Shown here piece after piece: positions 23,094-34,260 of a DNA stretch of 64,000 nucleotides; the first letter of the stretch is position 1; each line of letters opens with the position of its first letter. The notes under the pieces were generated by a model. That model was given only the letters and a program-made list of their open reading frames with translations, had not been told where the DNA came from and did no database searches. The translations under genes and the position numbers were made by a program. The DNA comes from Polydactylus sextarius (Eukaryota > Chordata > Actinopteri > Polynemidae), in assembly GCA_016801845.1 (NCBI GenBank), contig CM028909.1:5677313-5741312 (forward strand), read 5' to 3'.

Positions 23094-23250
23094 ATGAGTT
23101 CTGACCGAGAGGAGTATGACATGGTCTGTCAGAAAGCTGTGACCCTAATTGTTGACCTCTGCCTTCACAACAGCTCGCTGCTGGATCAGGATACCTGCCA
23201 GGATTTCCTCTTCCTGTTGTCCGGCCACCGCTCTAATCACAAAGATCCCG
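23058..23250 (+). CDS. First coding exon of an unidentified protein (partial)
   Basis: This is the one frame in the window that looks like genuine host coding sequence. Two in-frame methionines are available: 23058 (context TTGGATGA, weak) and 23094 (A at -3, GAGCATGA). I prefer 23094, which gives about 52 residues before the exon ends. The peptide from 23094 begins with a hydrophilic, acidic MSSDREEYD. It is followed by a mixed helix-like stretch with AVTLIVDLCL and, after a polar linker, CQDFLFLLSGHR. It has no signal peptide, transmembrane segment or named domain that I can recognise. The exon closes at CCCG with a consensus donor GTAAGC at 23251, leaving the frame in phase 1. The next exon is not identifiable in this window. 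Short third-position-tolerant codon use and the abrupt loss of coding texture after the donor support an exon. I do not recognise the protein family. Confidence 0.65.
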
Positions 23251-23256
23251 GTAAGC
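23251..23256 (+). other. Splice donor of the coding exon
   Basis: CCCG|GTAAGC matches the vertebrate 5' splice consensus at +1 to +5. Read-through would reach a stop within six codons (TAT AAT TAA), which fits an exon boundary here. Confidence 0.65.
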
Positions 23257-23949
23257 GCTATAATTAACTCCTAATCTATATTTGGTGTAAGACAGTCGCT
23301 TTCCCCGATGTGTTCTTTCTTGTACATGTTTTGATCCCTCAGAAGTAACATCACTGTAAAGGATTTTGTTTATAGACACCAGAAGTAGCGGCGCTTTGCT
23401 TTGTTTTTTATTTTTCACCACGTGTAGAGTTACAGATGTTTGCTCAGATGGTTTCGACTCAGCGTCCCAAGTCGTTAATACACCTTTAATGAGTCCTCGT
23501 GACCCCCGGGTGGGGTGACAAGGAGCAGCGGTAGGTGATAGGTGTATAAACCCAACTCACACTGACTCACTCAGTTTGCTCCAGAGAGCAGAGCCTCTAT
23601 ACCGTTAATAGATAAGCTTTAACGCTGACTAATGCCAGCTGATGTTGTCCTGGCTGCTCAGGCTCACAGAGAAAAGACACGAAGAAAGAAACAAACAAAC
23701 CTTTTTTTTTCTTCTTCTTATTTTAGACAAATGTACAACAAATGTAGAACATAGAACAAATGTAGAACAAACTGTGATGATGATGTACTTTTCCACCCCT
23801 GCTAAAAAGTTTCAACATCCTGAAATGGACTTTTGACTTATTCATGAGGAGATTGATTCACGCATCTGTTGCAGTCTGGTGCATCTGTTGCATTGGCACT
23901 TATCACGGTCTTCACCCTCTTCAGAAACATTGTTAATAGAGCAGCTCTA
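23257..23949. other. Start of presumed intron; no exon recognised
   Basis: AT-rich sequence, presumably the first intron. No acceptor with coding texture was found in the following tens of kilobases. Confidence 0.35.
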
Positions 23950-23992
23950 CTGCTGCTGCTGCTGCTACTGCTGCTGCTGCTGCTGCTGCTGC
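23950..23992. repeat. (CTG)n trinucleotide repeat
   Basis: CTG/TGC run of about 43 bases with one CTA interruption, about 700 bp inside the presumed first intron. Confidence 0.95.
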
Positions 23993-24479
23993 ATCCCCCC
24001 CGGCGGACCTCTGTGTGTTTTAAGTCTTTGTAGTGTGAATCCGAGTTGCGAGACTGTGTCGCTCACTCTGCCAAATATCGGTTGATTTGTTTAGAAACTT
24101 GTGAATTTATCTTCACAGTTCGGATAACACCGTACAGGATATGACCGAAGGGTGTGTGAATAATTGTAGCTTTGTAGATTTAAGAAGACAGGTTTTTACA
24201 CTGAGCACTGAAGGTATAAAGAAACATTAAAGTGTTGCTGTGTCACTGTGTTTTTAATCTTAAAAACAGGATTTTCGATGCAGCACCTTCAATCAGATTC
24301 ATCTGTAATCACGCTCTAATCCAACCTAATTTCCCCCTTTTTGTTTTTTTCCTTCCAGCTGAAGAGTTTATTGAAGTTTATTCAAACTGATTGAGATTCT
24401 GTGTTTGACAAAAAAAAAAAAAGACTCTTTAGCTTTCTCAGCAGGTGCACAGCAAAAAAAAAAAGAGGAAAATATCTTT

Positions 24480-25080
24480 TTCTTTTTTTTTCTGAGGAGG
24501 ATTGGTCCCTGTTCAGAGAGTGCTTGTCACACCAATCCCGACCAAATCCACTGTCACCTCGCATCATCCTCAGCAGAGGAATTGAACGTACATCACAGTG
24601 CCACTGGCATCCACTACTGAGCTGAGGGGACATTAAATGCCATTGCATGTTATGTGGCCATTGATGTGAATTATTTCTGCCACTTGGAAGCTGAAGACAA
24701 GCTGCTTCTCGTAATGTTAGAGGATGTGTAGGTTGGGGGCGGTGGGTTGTATCAAATGTCTCCTTTTATATATTTTCTTTTGTTTAAAGGGAGCAGAGAG
24801 TAATATGTGGTTGTGTTCAGCAAACAGGACCCATAATGGAGGGCGGACATTAAAACAAAAGGTTTTCTATTGACTGAAAAAGGCTTCGGCTTGTTGTGCC
24901 TTTCTCTTTTACAACACAAAAGCTATAATCTCCTTAAAATACGACCATAATGAGAAGAACATTATCATTTGGAGAAAATGTGAGCCTTACATCCCATAAG
25001 AATGCCTCAGGAAATATACCTACGTTTCCAAATATACTCATAATAAACTGTGTAAGGACAGGTTTTCATGTAATTTTATC
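24480..25080. promoter_or_regulatory. Candidate conserved non-coding block, presumed intron
   Basis: About 600 bp free of recognisable repeats. Words include CATTAAATGCCATTGCATGT, TGGCCATTGATGTGAATTAT, GACCATAATGAGAAGAAC and GGGACTTTGTTGAATGAATG. This is among the most regulatory-looking stretches in the window. Conservation is not tested. Confidence 0.35.
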
Positions 25081-25299
25081 ACGGGACTTTGTTGAATGAA
25101 TGGATGTATATATATGCTAGTGCATATATTAACAATCGCCGTGGGCGTCACTTGAGGACTGGTTCATACGAGGCTGTGAAGGAATCATCACAGTTTATTT
25201 CATACCAGAAATCTCAGTAGGCTACATTGTTGGTGGAACATAAAAATAAACAAACTCGATCTATGAAGGTTTTTCAAGCTGTTTGTCTGTTTGAGAAAT

Positions 25300-25768
25300 T
25301 TGAACCCAGGGTCTATTTCACCACAAATATGGGTCAAATTCCCCCTCTAGAGATATTTTACGTTGGCTGAAGTAATATCAAGTTTGACCGTCTTTTGTTT
25401 TCACAACCAAATATTTAACAATGAAAGTAAATGGGGCAGTCAGCCAAATGTATCTAAATTGTCATTTTTTAACCACTAATAAAGCTCAAAATATCACTTC
25501 ACTTCAGCAGTAGCATGAATAGGGTCCCTACACATAAACTGAAGTACTGATAACTTAGTAAGTGAACTTTATTAAAAAGACAGTTTTACAAGAGTTACCC
25601 ATTGTCTTGTTTTCATAACAACTGGTGATGAAGGTTGTTCCAGATCAGCAGATTCATCATTTTCCTCGCCCTTCACGGACACATCGGCCTGTTTGATCAG
25701 GAAAATGATAAATTGAAATTACTGGATTTACTGGTCTGGAGTAATAACAAATTACTTCAGACCATCAC
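25300..25768. mobile_element. Foldback transposon, right arm lost
   Basis: Matches the complete copy at 12755-13420 from TGAACCCAGGGTCTATTT through AAAGCTCAAAATATCAC and the central AACTGAAGTACTGATAACTT to CAGGAAAATGATAAATTG. It then jumps to a short remnant of the far terminus (ACTTCAGACCATCAC). Most of the right arm is deleted. Confidence 0.75.
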
Positions 25769-25769
25769 T

Positions 25770-26225
25770 TTTACGTGCCTGGTGTTTGGGGTGCACATGA
25801 GCTAGTGCCGCGCTTACGTTTCAGGACTATGTCGTACAAAAACTGATTCCAGGACCCAGTTGACCACTAACCACAGTCTATGTCGGCCACAACCAAATGA
25901 AGTGATACAGTCTAGCGAACAAGCGTTTCTTGCTTACGTACCTTGACAAATCCCAGGAGGCCACCTAATAGATGGACCATTAAAAATCTATAAAGTTCTT
26001 GCACCTCTGTCTGTCTCTTTACGTACCTGGTGTTTCAGCGGCACATGAGGTTGCGCTATGTTTATGTTTATGTTCCAGGACAACGTTGCACAAAATCTGT
26101 GTCTTAATTCAAGGATCTGGTTGACGAAGGTCTGGCCACAGTTGAACTAAATGAGATGGTCTGGTACATGAACGGAGCATTTCCTGTTTATGCACCAGGA
26201 TGAATCCCAGTGAGCCACATCAGAG
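25770..26225 (+). repeat. Dispersed repeat with two tandem units
   Basis: Two diverged units of about 240 bp start at TTTACGTGCCTGGTGTTTGG (about 25772) and TTTACGTACCTGGTGTTTCA (about 26020), each running through CACATGAGGT-, CCAGGAC- and ATCCCAG-type blocks. The element resumes at about 27369 after the inserted transposon. A related copy lies at 37900-38420. Confidence 0.65.
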
Positions 26226-27368
26226 ACCTGTACTACGAAGCAAGTTCAACTGACCCAGGATCTCTCTCAGTTATCTGGCTTCACTAATCCTAACAATCGC
26301 AGTCTGGCTAAGCAGTACCACGAAGCTGGTTATCAACTCGATTAGTCAACCCAGGTTTTTCCAATCCAGATGTGAGCACATTCACATAAAAGAGGCGGAG
26401 TTTGCAGCAGATGTCCAATCACAAACATGGAAACGAGAACTGGCAGAGTGGCGACTTCACAGCCGAAGAGCAGACAATCATTTTACAACAATATGAAGAA
26501 AACCGGCCGATAATCCAAGCAAAAAGCAACACGGTGGCAGCTGCTAAAAACCGAAAAGACAAATAGTAAAAGATCACCGATTGTGTAAACGCGTAAGTTC
26601 ACAGCCCCACAGAGACGAGTAGATGTGTGTTAAATTAAAATCAAATCAATGAACTGCTGAAATCTAGGCTGTTAAGGTGAATAGGCTGATACAACTTTAA
26701 CATTTGTGTTCAACTGCACCCGTAGCGGCACAAAACAATAAAAACTAAACATAATAATATAATTCAAAGTGATCAGTAGGTGAACTTTCATATCTTATAA
26801 GTCCAAGTACAGTTTCATTGTGTCAATCAGTCTCTGATTTAGGACGACAAGTACAGTTAATGAAGGTGACGCAGGGGTGTCATCGGACCCTGGCAGCTCC
26901 AAACAGGAGCATTTGTACAATGTGTCAATAATAAAATATATTAAATAGTTATTTAATATCCTAGTTAATTATTGTAGGAGTCAATAACACAGCTCAGTGC
27001 TACTGTCTGAGGGACAGTCAGCGCTCGACTGCGCTGTGTCACTGACAACGTGCGGTTTGAGGAGATCACAAATATTTAAGTGACGCGCTCCGATAAATAA
27101 TCTTGCCGATCTCTAAAAACCCTGGTCCTCCTCAGAGACCCTCTCTCAATCTGGCACCGAGCTCCACAGATCTTCAATAAAAGGACGCAACATTTTCAAG
27201 AGCATTGATTTATAGGCGCCGACCTCTGATCTGGAACATAACCTGTTCAGCATCAGTTACCATGGAGACGTAGCCCGGTAAGAAGTTAACCACCTTCGTA
27301 GGACGGAAAACCCAGAATTAAACCTGAAGTTACTGTGATAAGAACAAATCCTGCTTTGTAGTGCAGGC
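26226..27368 (+). mobile_element. PIF/Harbinger-like transposon remnant
   Basis: The ends mirror each other: GACCTGTACTACGAAGCAAG on the left and, read inversely, GGCCTGCACTACAAAGCAGG on the right, with TCAG at both junctions. It interrupts the repeat that continues at 27369. Inside is a Myb/SANT-type exon (26450-26592). No DDE nuclease remnant could be read, so this copy is internally deleted. The Myb-like second gene is typical of Harbinger elements. Confidence 0.65.
26427..26592 (+). pseudogene. Myb/SANT-like DNA-binding exon of a Harbinger element, decayed
   Basis: The frame from 26450 reads FTAEEQTIILQQYEE, then KSNTVAAAKNRK, two stop codons and KITDCVNA. This layout (acidic FTAEEQ helix, KSNT-AAAK linker, then a W-Q-K-I helix) is the Myb/SANT-like domain that accompanies Harbinger transposases and also occurs in domesticated relatives such as NAIF1. 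Stops replace the tryptophan/glutamine positions, and an upstream ATG at 26427 is out of frame by a small indel. The exon ends at GTAAGT (26593), a donor consensus, matching a spliced original gene. It is dead as written. Confidence 0.7.
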
Positions 27369-27860
27369 CTCAGGTGGACCATAAAACAACAAACAAACAA
27401 ACAAAACAATCCATTAAGTTTTTCCAGATCTGTTTGGCTTTATATCCATGTATCAGGGCTATTCCTGTTACCTAGCAACAACAGCAACAACAACAACAAT
27501 AACAATAACAATAACAACAGCACCTTTTTGTCGACATTAAGAGAAAAAAACACCATAAATGTTATGTATTGCAGATAAATTGTTATATGAATCATCATAA
27601 TAAATAAAACATACTCCTGCTACTTTATCTTTAGTCCACACGTCCACATCACAACCATCACTTGCACTGCAATGAATCTTGGGATATGTTGGACTGTGAA
27701 GGATCCAAGAAACATTTTTTTTTCTTTGAAGGAGCCTTCAGAAAAAGACATTTCTCAAGTCTCCAACTTGTGACGTATTCGACCGACGAATTGGGACTCA
27801 TCTATCTATGAATCTAATGTGATGGGAGGAAAAAGAAGATTGACTCTCGAGTGAAATAAC
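27369..27860 (+). repeat. Dispersed repeat, continuation after inserted transposon
   Basis: Shares AGGTGGACCATAAAACAA-type sequence, AACAATCCATTAAGTTTT, GAATCTTGGGATATGTTGGA and GTGAAGGATCCA with 38060-38410. Contains an (AAC)n/(AAT)n tract at about 27478-27520. Confidence 0.6.
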
Positions 27861-28399
27861 AGAAATAAATTGAGTTTCTGGTGAGCTCGGTGACAGTCAA
27901 ACGGTTGACTGACTACACAAATATTGAGACTCAGTGCTGGAGTGTCTTCAGAGCTACATTACTTCTTTTGGACGAGTAATAAAACGTTATAGTTATGGAC
28001 AAGTTACTTCAAGCAGCAAAAAGCAACGTGGTACATAATTTGTCACTTTCATTGAATCTTTTATATCATCACATGTAAAAATGGCAAACAAATCACTGTG
28101 GTTAATGCATAGTGGTCACTACAGTGAGAAGCTATTCAACAACTGTTTTCTTGCATATGTGTAGGTGTTGATGGTATAATTTCATATCTATTACCACTTC
28201 AGACAACTATGCACCATGCCACACACTGCCACCTACTGGCCAGTAGGTGTAAATTTAAAAAAAAACTGTTTTCAAAACCAAGATGGCCAACAGAAAACCA
28301 TAAACGCCAAAGTAGCTCTTGTCAGTCCTTCAAAAACATGAGACGTTTGCAGGTAAAAGTTGGGAGGAAATTACAAATCATCAGCTGTGGACTAACATA
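27861..28399. other. No gene recognised
   Basis: AT-rich spacer with an isolated GCCACCTACTGGCCAGTAGG word near 28226 that resembles short vertebrate repeat debris. No exon. Confidence 0.3.
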
Positions 28400-28620
28400 A
28401 ACATCATCATCATTAGCATGGTTAGCATGCTAATTCAGAACTTAGCTTAGCATGCTACCTGGCATGGCACTGATGTCAATTTTAAGTTGGAAAGGAAATT
28501 AGAGTTTATTTACTGTTCAGTAAAGTAGACGTCATCATGGCTGTTCTTGATGGGACACCACTTAACTTAGCATGCTAACTTAGCAGTTAGCATAGCATGT
28601 GACCTGGCTTCCTCTCTGTA
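28400..28620. repeat. Cluster of TTAGCATGCTAA-type palindromes
   Basis: Repeated words GTTAGCATGCTAATTC, TTAGCATGCTACC, TTAGCATGCTAAC and AGTTAGCATAGCATGTG. The same palindrome recurs near 32410 and 49910. Likely debris of a fish repeat family. Confidence 0.55.
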
Positions 28621-29059
28621 TTCTGGGTCCCTGATGTCCATGATGTTACATTGCCAACAAATCATAATCAGTGCTACGCAAGATTGATGAAAAAGTTTAG
28701 AAGGAAAACATTAGCGACTCCTAACAGCGACAACCCAAAAAGTTAATTTGCTGTTCCTGTTCCACTCAGTGGTTTAAAACTTAGATGTGATGATGAAAAA
28801 ATAGTTTTATCTTTTGTTGAAAAATTGAAAAATATGCAAAATAGCTAAAGCACCATTATGGTTTATATCTCCTCACACAAAAAGTGATGAGAATTTTAAA
28901 AAGTCAGATTATTTATTTCCATTTTTTTTTCAAATTTTAATGCTAAAATTTTCTTTTAGCTTCTCTGTTAAACATTATGGTAACAGTAAATGGAGCAATT
29001 TTAACCAAAACTATTCATTCTTAAATATATAGTTATGCAGATTTTTAAATATCTATATA

Positions 29060-29708
29060 CTGTATTGACCAGAATAAAAGACGGTGTTTTTTCTCTAGAA
29101 AAAAAGTCTGAAAAACTCAGGTCGTCTTATATTCGGGGTCCAGAGACCCGGGGGTCTAAACCAACAGGTGGAGTCAAACATCTTCTCCCAAAACAAGTCA
29201 GAGCTTCTTCTTCTTCTTCTCTTACACCAGTGACCTGAAGAGACGAGACCACGACACGGAGACTCACTAGAAAACAGCGACTCAAACGTTGAGCAAGTTA
29301 ACAAACATCAGAGGAGACAGTGTTTCTAGACGTTGACCAGACTGTGGCGCCGTCATAGTTTCAAAATTGGGCAGGTGATAATTGTCCTCTGCACATTACT
29401 GCTACCAGGTGGTTGGTAGCTGTAATGCTAATGCTAACGCTCACATGGATGTTAAACACCGCTCCTAGAGGCTGCCTGTAGCAGCGTATCTATGCTGTGC
29501 ATCTGTTTGCGAGTTTGAATCCACATCTAGACAAACTTCCCTGAGTGTGTTCTCCTCTCTGCTCTGTCACTATCATTAAAGGAAAAAATCCCCAACAAAT
29601 AATGATCAGAACAAAACAAAATCTACTCCTAGATGATTCATGCTTGCTCCTACAGATCATGCGATCGCTCACTAATTTTTTCGTCATCTTACATTTGGGT
29701 CAATACGG
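29060..29708 (-). mobile_element. Composite pogo/Tigger-like MITE, copy B
   Basis: In the orientation opposite to 213-916. Left end CTGTATTGACC preceded by TA (29058-29059); right end GGTCAATACGG. The interior aligns throughout with copy A (GGTGTTTTTTCTCTAG, GAGACTCACTAGAAAACAGC, GTTGACCAGACTGTGGCG) and has the hairpin at 29394-29427 and SINE segment at 29465-29610. It has an intact TTAA at 29452-29455, exactly where copy D carries the inserted TTAA MITE, so it preserves the empty site. Confidence 0.78.
29465..29610 (+). mobile_element. SINE segment embedded in composite MITE copy B
   Basis: tRNA-like head with ATGCTGTGCATCTGTTTGCG and a degraded B box (GAGTTTGAATCC), then GTGTGTTCTCCTCTCTGCTC and the tail CACTATCATTAAAGG. 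Same location in the parent element as in copies A and D. Confidence 0.6.
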
Positions 29709-29989
29709 TGATATTCACTCTTTTTTCTACTTTGTGTAGCTTTTCCTCTTATTTATCCCATTTTCTTCTTCCTGACAGTATAAAAACAGCACATTAGTTT
29801 TGCGAACGTGAAGCTGTTGGAAGATTTCTGCAGCGATCAGCCTCACAGCAGTAGTCAAGAAAACAGGCAAACAACAACAATAAAAAAACTGCACACCCCC
29901 TCAAAAGTCCCCACTGTTGCCTTTGTATCACGTCACTAGTTTCAACTCGATTATGTTAAAGAAAAGAAAAAACAAAAAAACTAAAACAA
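29709..29989. other. No gene recognised
   Basis: Low-complexity AT-rich spacer between the composite element and the block at 29990. Confidence 0.3.
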
Positions 29990-31870
29990 GGGTGCGTAAT
30001 TAGAAAGCCTGGGACTTTAATTCCACTCATCCCGATGTGGCTGGGAGATAATAACCCATTGTCTTTATTGACCAATTTGCTGAATCCAGAGTGGGTTGAG
30101 TGTATTTCTATCAAGGGATGGATATGTGACCAAGCCGGACCCCCACCCCACCTCTTCCTCCTCCTGCTGCTGTTTCCCGAGATAAACGAGAGCTCAGATC
30201 AACAGCTTTCACTCTGCACAGCCACTGTTTCCCACTGATCAACTGAGCATTGATATTCACTCCAGAGCATCGGTACAGGTTACATATCCTTTAAGCCTGT
30301 GTAGCTCCTGAATGGAGAGATGTACTTATGACCTACCTTCCACCCACTCATCCAACATACAACACACACACACACGACACTCACCCACATTACAGATTCC
30401 ACTTTCATTATCAGCTGCAGCTTCAGGTGTGTGGGTTTGAATCGACGAGGCTTATTCTTGATCGCATTATTTCTTCTCGCACGCCCATCTCATCTTTGTA
30501 GTTTATTAAGCAAGACCTTGGCTGGCGGAGGGCATTAGCATCAGCCGATTATTCATTTCGTTCCCACACCGCTCCTACCGGTATGTTTTTTTTTTTTTTT
30601 CTTCTTTCTGTGGTATTTGCAGCGACGGATGGTGCATTGCAGGTTGAATCCAAAAAACAGAAAAACAAGAACATCAAATTAACTGCACTGTAGAGATTAG
30701 AACCCCCCCATCCGAACCACCGCACCTCTCAATAATTCATACCCACTGTCTACTGTCTCTGTGTTTTATTGATACAACATTTCACTGTAGACCACAAAGG
30801 AACACAGGAGACATGGTCTGTTCCTGTTGTGAGAGATAACACACGGAGAAACGTCTGTCTCAGCTGTCATGAAAAGACCAAACGCCACTCCTCGATGGCT
30901 GGTGCCATTATTGTTGTGATCATTAGAATAATAAAACACATTTTTGTTGCTTTTTTTTTTTTACCCCATAAAGATGTAGAACTTTAGGGCGATTTACACT
31001 TTCATCCTGCCTTTAATCCTTTCTTTACACAGGTGCGGGGAAGTATAAGATTATCTAATGTAAGTGTGTTTTGATGACACCAGAGGAAGTGGGGGGGGGG
31101 TTAAAATCAAACACGTATGCCAAAGTAAGGTCAGTGAGCTGATTCGGTAGGAGGAGGAAGTAATGACTGTCCAAGTGGAACACATTTTTCATTAAAATTA
31201 ATGCGCTAAAGACAAAAGTCAACGAGTGTCTTGAATACCAATCGGCAGCGTCTGTACGCAGCGTGTGCAGAGAATAACAACATCACTCTTTCTCTGAAGG
31301 CCTCCACGGTACATTTTAATTTGAAGCTCAACAGCTACAGGGATGTCCCCGAAGATGTTAATTTCTAGTGATGTAATCTGCTCCTCGGCTGAACAGCTGT
31401 GAAAACTAGCGCGAATGTGAATTCATCTCCATGAATAAATCATAAAAATCTTTCTTCTGGCACTCCTTGGACCCAACGGCTTGTACCTGCTTGTAAAAAC
31501 TTCGCGGGACGATGCTCCCGACAACGTGCTCAAGGTTTTTACTTCTACAAGAAAAAAAAAAAAAAACATCAGTATCATTAATGGTGGAGGTGTTGGAGAA
31601 TGAGTGATGTAGAAACGGGCAGTGTGACCGTGTGATACCCTGATTGACGAAGCCTCTGCTCAGCTTTCGAGCAGCAACATTGGTTTATTGATTAAAGAAT
31701 CAGGCCCTGAGCGGCGAGAGCCTCACAGAGTGAGGAAAAACACAACAGTGCAAGAGAAATATATATATTTTTTATGCCATCTGCCCCATTGGAGCATAAC
31801 ATTATGCCACAAATTGGTACAGATATACACCAGTAGGGTGTTAATTGACCCTTTGTTAAGATCTGCTGCT
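29990..31870. promoter_or_regulatory. Candidate non-coding regulatory region with several blocks
   Basis: Repeat-poor stretches: 29990-30150 (GTGCGTAATTAGAAAGCCTG, TTTATTGACCAATTTGCTG), 30480-30590 (AGGGCATTAGCATCAGCCGA), 31190-31470 (ATTAAAATTAATGCGCTAAA, GATGTTAATTTCTAGTGATG) and 31620-31850 (TGCCATCTGCCCCATTGGAG, CATAACATTATGCCACAAAT). Simple runs at 30585-30600, 30947-30962 and 31546-31566 break it up. The tight block at 31770-31850 looks most constrained. Evidence is textural. Confidence 0.32.
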
Positions 31871-31883
31871 GCTGCTGCTGCTA
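31860..31883. repeat. (CTG)n trinucleotide repeat
   Basis: Seven CTG units. Confidence 0.9.
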
Positions 31884-31997
31884 TGTTTAACAGGCTTTTC
31901 TCTTCATGTGTGATGAGAATTCATCTGCAGTCATTTCTGAACCAATGAGAGGTTGACGCGAGAAGACAGCGATTGTCGATTTCATCTTATTCAACTA

Positions 31998-32360
31998 CAG
32001 TTGCTGGTGTTGTAGTTGAAGTTGTAGTTGTGGCTCCATCCAGCATCAGGCTGCTAAAGGCTCATTTATGCTCAACGTTAAACACATACGCATACGGACA
32101 TGAAGGAGTCTTCTGTCCCGTCTTCTGTATTAATTCGATGTGTAATTTGGTCCATTTTCATGGAGCTTACTGATGCGTAGCAGTGTGCAGCAAATGCCGT
32201 GGGGGCAGTGTTGAGCAGTGTAGGTCATGTGCGACCAATGAGAGGAAGAAAGAAGAAGACAACAGACATCTCTGTCCACATTTAACAGCCATGAAGACCA
32301 CTACCGCGCTGCATCTTTCTGTATCGCTTTCTTGGAACGTGCATTATCACAATCACATCA
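31998..32360 (+). mobile_element. Harbinger-like MITE, truncated copy
   Basis: Starts AAGGCTCATTTATGCTCAAC and shares with 35871-36332 the order CATACGGACATGAAGGAGTC, TAATTTGGTCCATTTTCATG, GGAGCTTACTGATGCG, AGGAAGAAAGAAGAAG and CATCTCTGTCCACAT. The right terminus is missing. Confidence 0.6.
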
Positions 32361-32361
32361 C

Positions 32362-33170
32362 ATACCAGTGGCGCCTGCTGGTCTTTCAAACAGGGGAAGC
32401 TTGTTTTAGGTGTGCTAGTTAGCAATGCTAGCATGCTAACAAGCACACCTAGTAGCTAGTGCTAGTTTCCCTTTACAACTTGACTACAAGATATGATTTG
32501 AACTGTATGATTATGAATGAACAAAACTTAAACAACAAATTCAATAACTTTATAGTAATTAGTATATTTTATTTATAGCGTAATGTGTATAATGTGTAAA
32601 ATGAGCTAAGAGGCACTGCAGACAGATGGCACATTGTCTCACGACTACTCTGCTTGGGACTGAATCTACTTTGCTCTGGTGCTGATGTTTGTTTCCAAAT
32701 CCCTGCCAATCAAAAAGGGTTCAGACTTTTAGACTGTTCCACCAATTATCATGTGGAGCCTGGTTTCATGGTTTCATGGCTTCATGGCTTCATGGTTTCA
32801 TGGTTTCATGGCTTCATGGCTTCATGGCTCACTGCTCCATTCAACCCCAGTGAAGCTGAGCTTCAAAGAGAATGACGATTTTCAGCGTTTATCCAATCAC
32901 CACCTGGCTTTGCTACTTAAAAAAAAAAGCATTGCAAAGAAACCGATAGATACTCTGTGTCAACAGGGTTTTATAGACACTGCGGCGCATTCAAAAGCAT
33001 CAGAAAATCACATCGGACAAACAGTGAAAAAGACTTAGTCATGAAGTTAAACACATTCCAGGATGTTTTCAGTTTTAACATAATGTCAGCCCCAATTCAA
33101 TGTAAATTCAACAGTGAACATTTGACCATTTATTGTGTGAAATGTTAGAGGAAGTTTGGCTTCCCTTGTC
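32362..33170 (+). repeat. Dispersed repeat, copy 1 of a pair with 49857-50655
   Basis: Aligned over about 780 bp: AGTGGCGCCTGCTGGTCTTT, GTGTGCTAGTTAGCAATGCT, CTCTGCTTGGGACTGAATCT, GATGTTTGTTTCCAAATCCC, CATGAAGTTAAACACATTCC and TTTATTGTGTGAAATGTTAG. At 32541-32553 it holds the uninterrupted AGTAATTAGTA site, which is occupied by a hAT MITE in the partner. It also carries its own minisatellite (32763-32828). Confidence 0.75.
32763..32828. repeat. 8-bp minisatellite in dispersed repeat
   Basis: Eight to nine tandem copies of TTTCATGG or CTTCATGG, with a higher-order alternation of the T and C variants. Absent from the partner copy, so it arose after the copies diverged. Because the unit is not a multiple of three, the run stays open in all three frames. 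Confidence 0.9.
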
Positions 33171-33779
33171 GTCTCAGAGCCTTGTCACCCCTGTTATGTA
33201 CATATAGGGAGCATAAATGAGACTTCAGATAATATGAAAGTACACTACACAAACTCTTGTAGCTCCTACAGTCTCAGAGTAAGGCCTAGTTCAAGCTGCA
33301 CCATACGTAGCAAAACGTTTAATTCAACAGAAACAGAGGAGCTGAACGTCCTGTTGCCTTATGACTACTTACAACGTCTTTTTAAATGGTTGGGGATCAT
33401 ATACATGTTGGGTCTGATTGGGTAAGTCCTTGTTCACACCTGCCAGACGGGAGAAAATGAAGTGGAGTTATCATCATCTTCTTTTAACAGAAGCTAAATT
33501 CTTCCAGATGTTACTGGATGACATCACACACTAATTTGCATTTTAGTCATGTTATCATAGCTACACAAAAGACGTGTATAAAATATGAAAAGACCTAATT
33601 TAAGAATATGAACTCAAACTAAACGTAACCGGCTTTGTCGTTAGCTAAATTTCAGATTAATATGTATCTAAATCTATCTTCATTTTCACAAATATTAAAA
33701 TACATTAAACCTTAATAATCAAATCAAATTAAATTGAACCAATGGTCGATAGTGGATGCAATTATATAGCTGCTCTAGT

Positions 33780-33960
33780 TGTAACAATGTAACAAGGTTT
33801 AAAACTGTATCAAATTAAACTTTATGTGAATACGTTTACTTCTCATGAGTGCATATGTAGCTTCCAAAACATTTTACAAATCACATGAAGCTGATTTTTT
33901 AATTGGCCACTTCAAGATTTTCCCCTCAGACTTATCCTCTTCTTTTATTGGCAGCCAACC
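33780..33960. repeat. Local direct duplication with 35015-35215
   Basis: Both copies contain AACAATGTAAC, AAACTGTAT, TAAACTTTATGTGAATACGT (GCGAATACGT in the second), TTTACTTCTCAT, GCTTCCAAAA and TTTTAATTGGC. The copies are about 1.23 kb apart. Confidence 0.65.
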
Positions 33961-34127
33961 AATCGGCAAAGCTGGACTGTATGTCTTGTTGTGTTTCTTC
34001 TGCCCCCAAGTGGCCCAAAAGTTATTGCAGGTCTGTGATGTTTTTGCTAAATAACTGAGTCCAATGTGAAAAACTATGCAGCTGATGAAAAGGAATAAAG
34101 AAACAGCAAAATTATATATATATATAT

Positions 34128-34260
34128 TGACCTGAATGTAAGACGACCGTGAATCCTTTTTCCAAGACCCATTTCTGGAAACCATGCATCTAGGAGTTGA
34201 TTTTGTTTTGTTTTGTTTGTATCATCATCAGTTTTGTATCATCATTCGTTGCAGTACCAC
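34128..34260 (+). mobile_element. Composite pogo-like MITE, terminal fragment (copy C)
   Basis: Preceded by a TA run, it reads TATTGACCTGAATGTAAGAC, then CATCTAGGAGTTGATTTT and TATCATCATTCGTTG, matching positions 217-360 of copy A. It breaks off before the SINE segment. Confidence 0.6.

Noticed and set aside
32654..33038. Open frames with repeated SWLHGFMV-type peptides
   Set aside because: Produced by the 8-bp minisatellite at 32763-32828, open in every frame.
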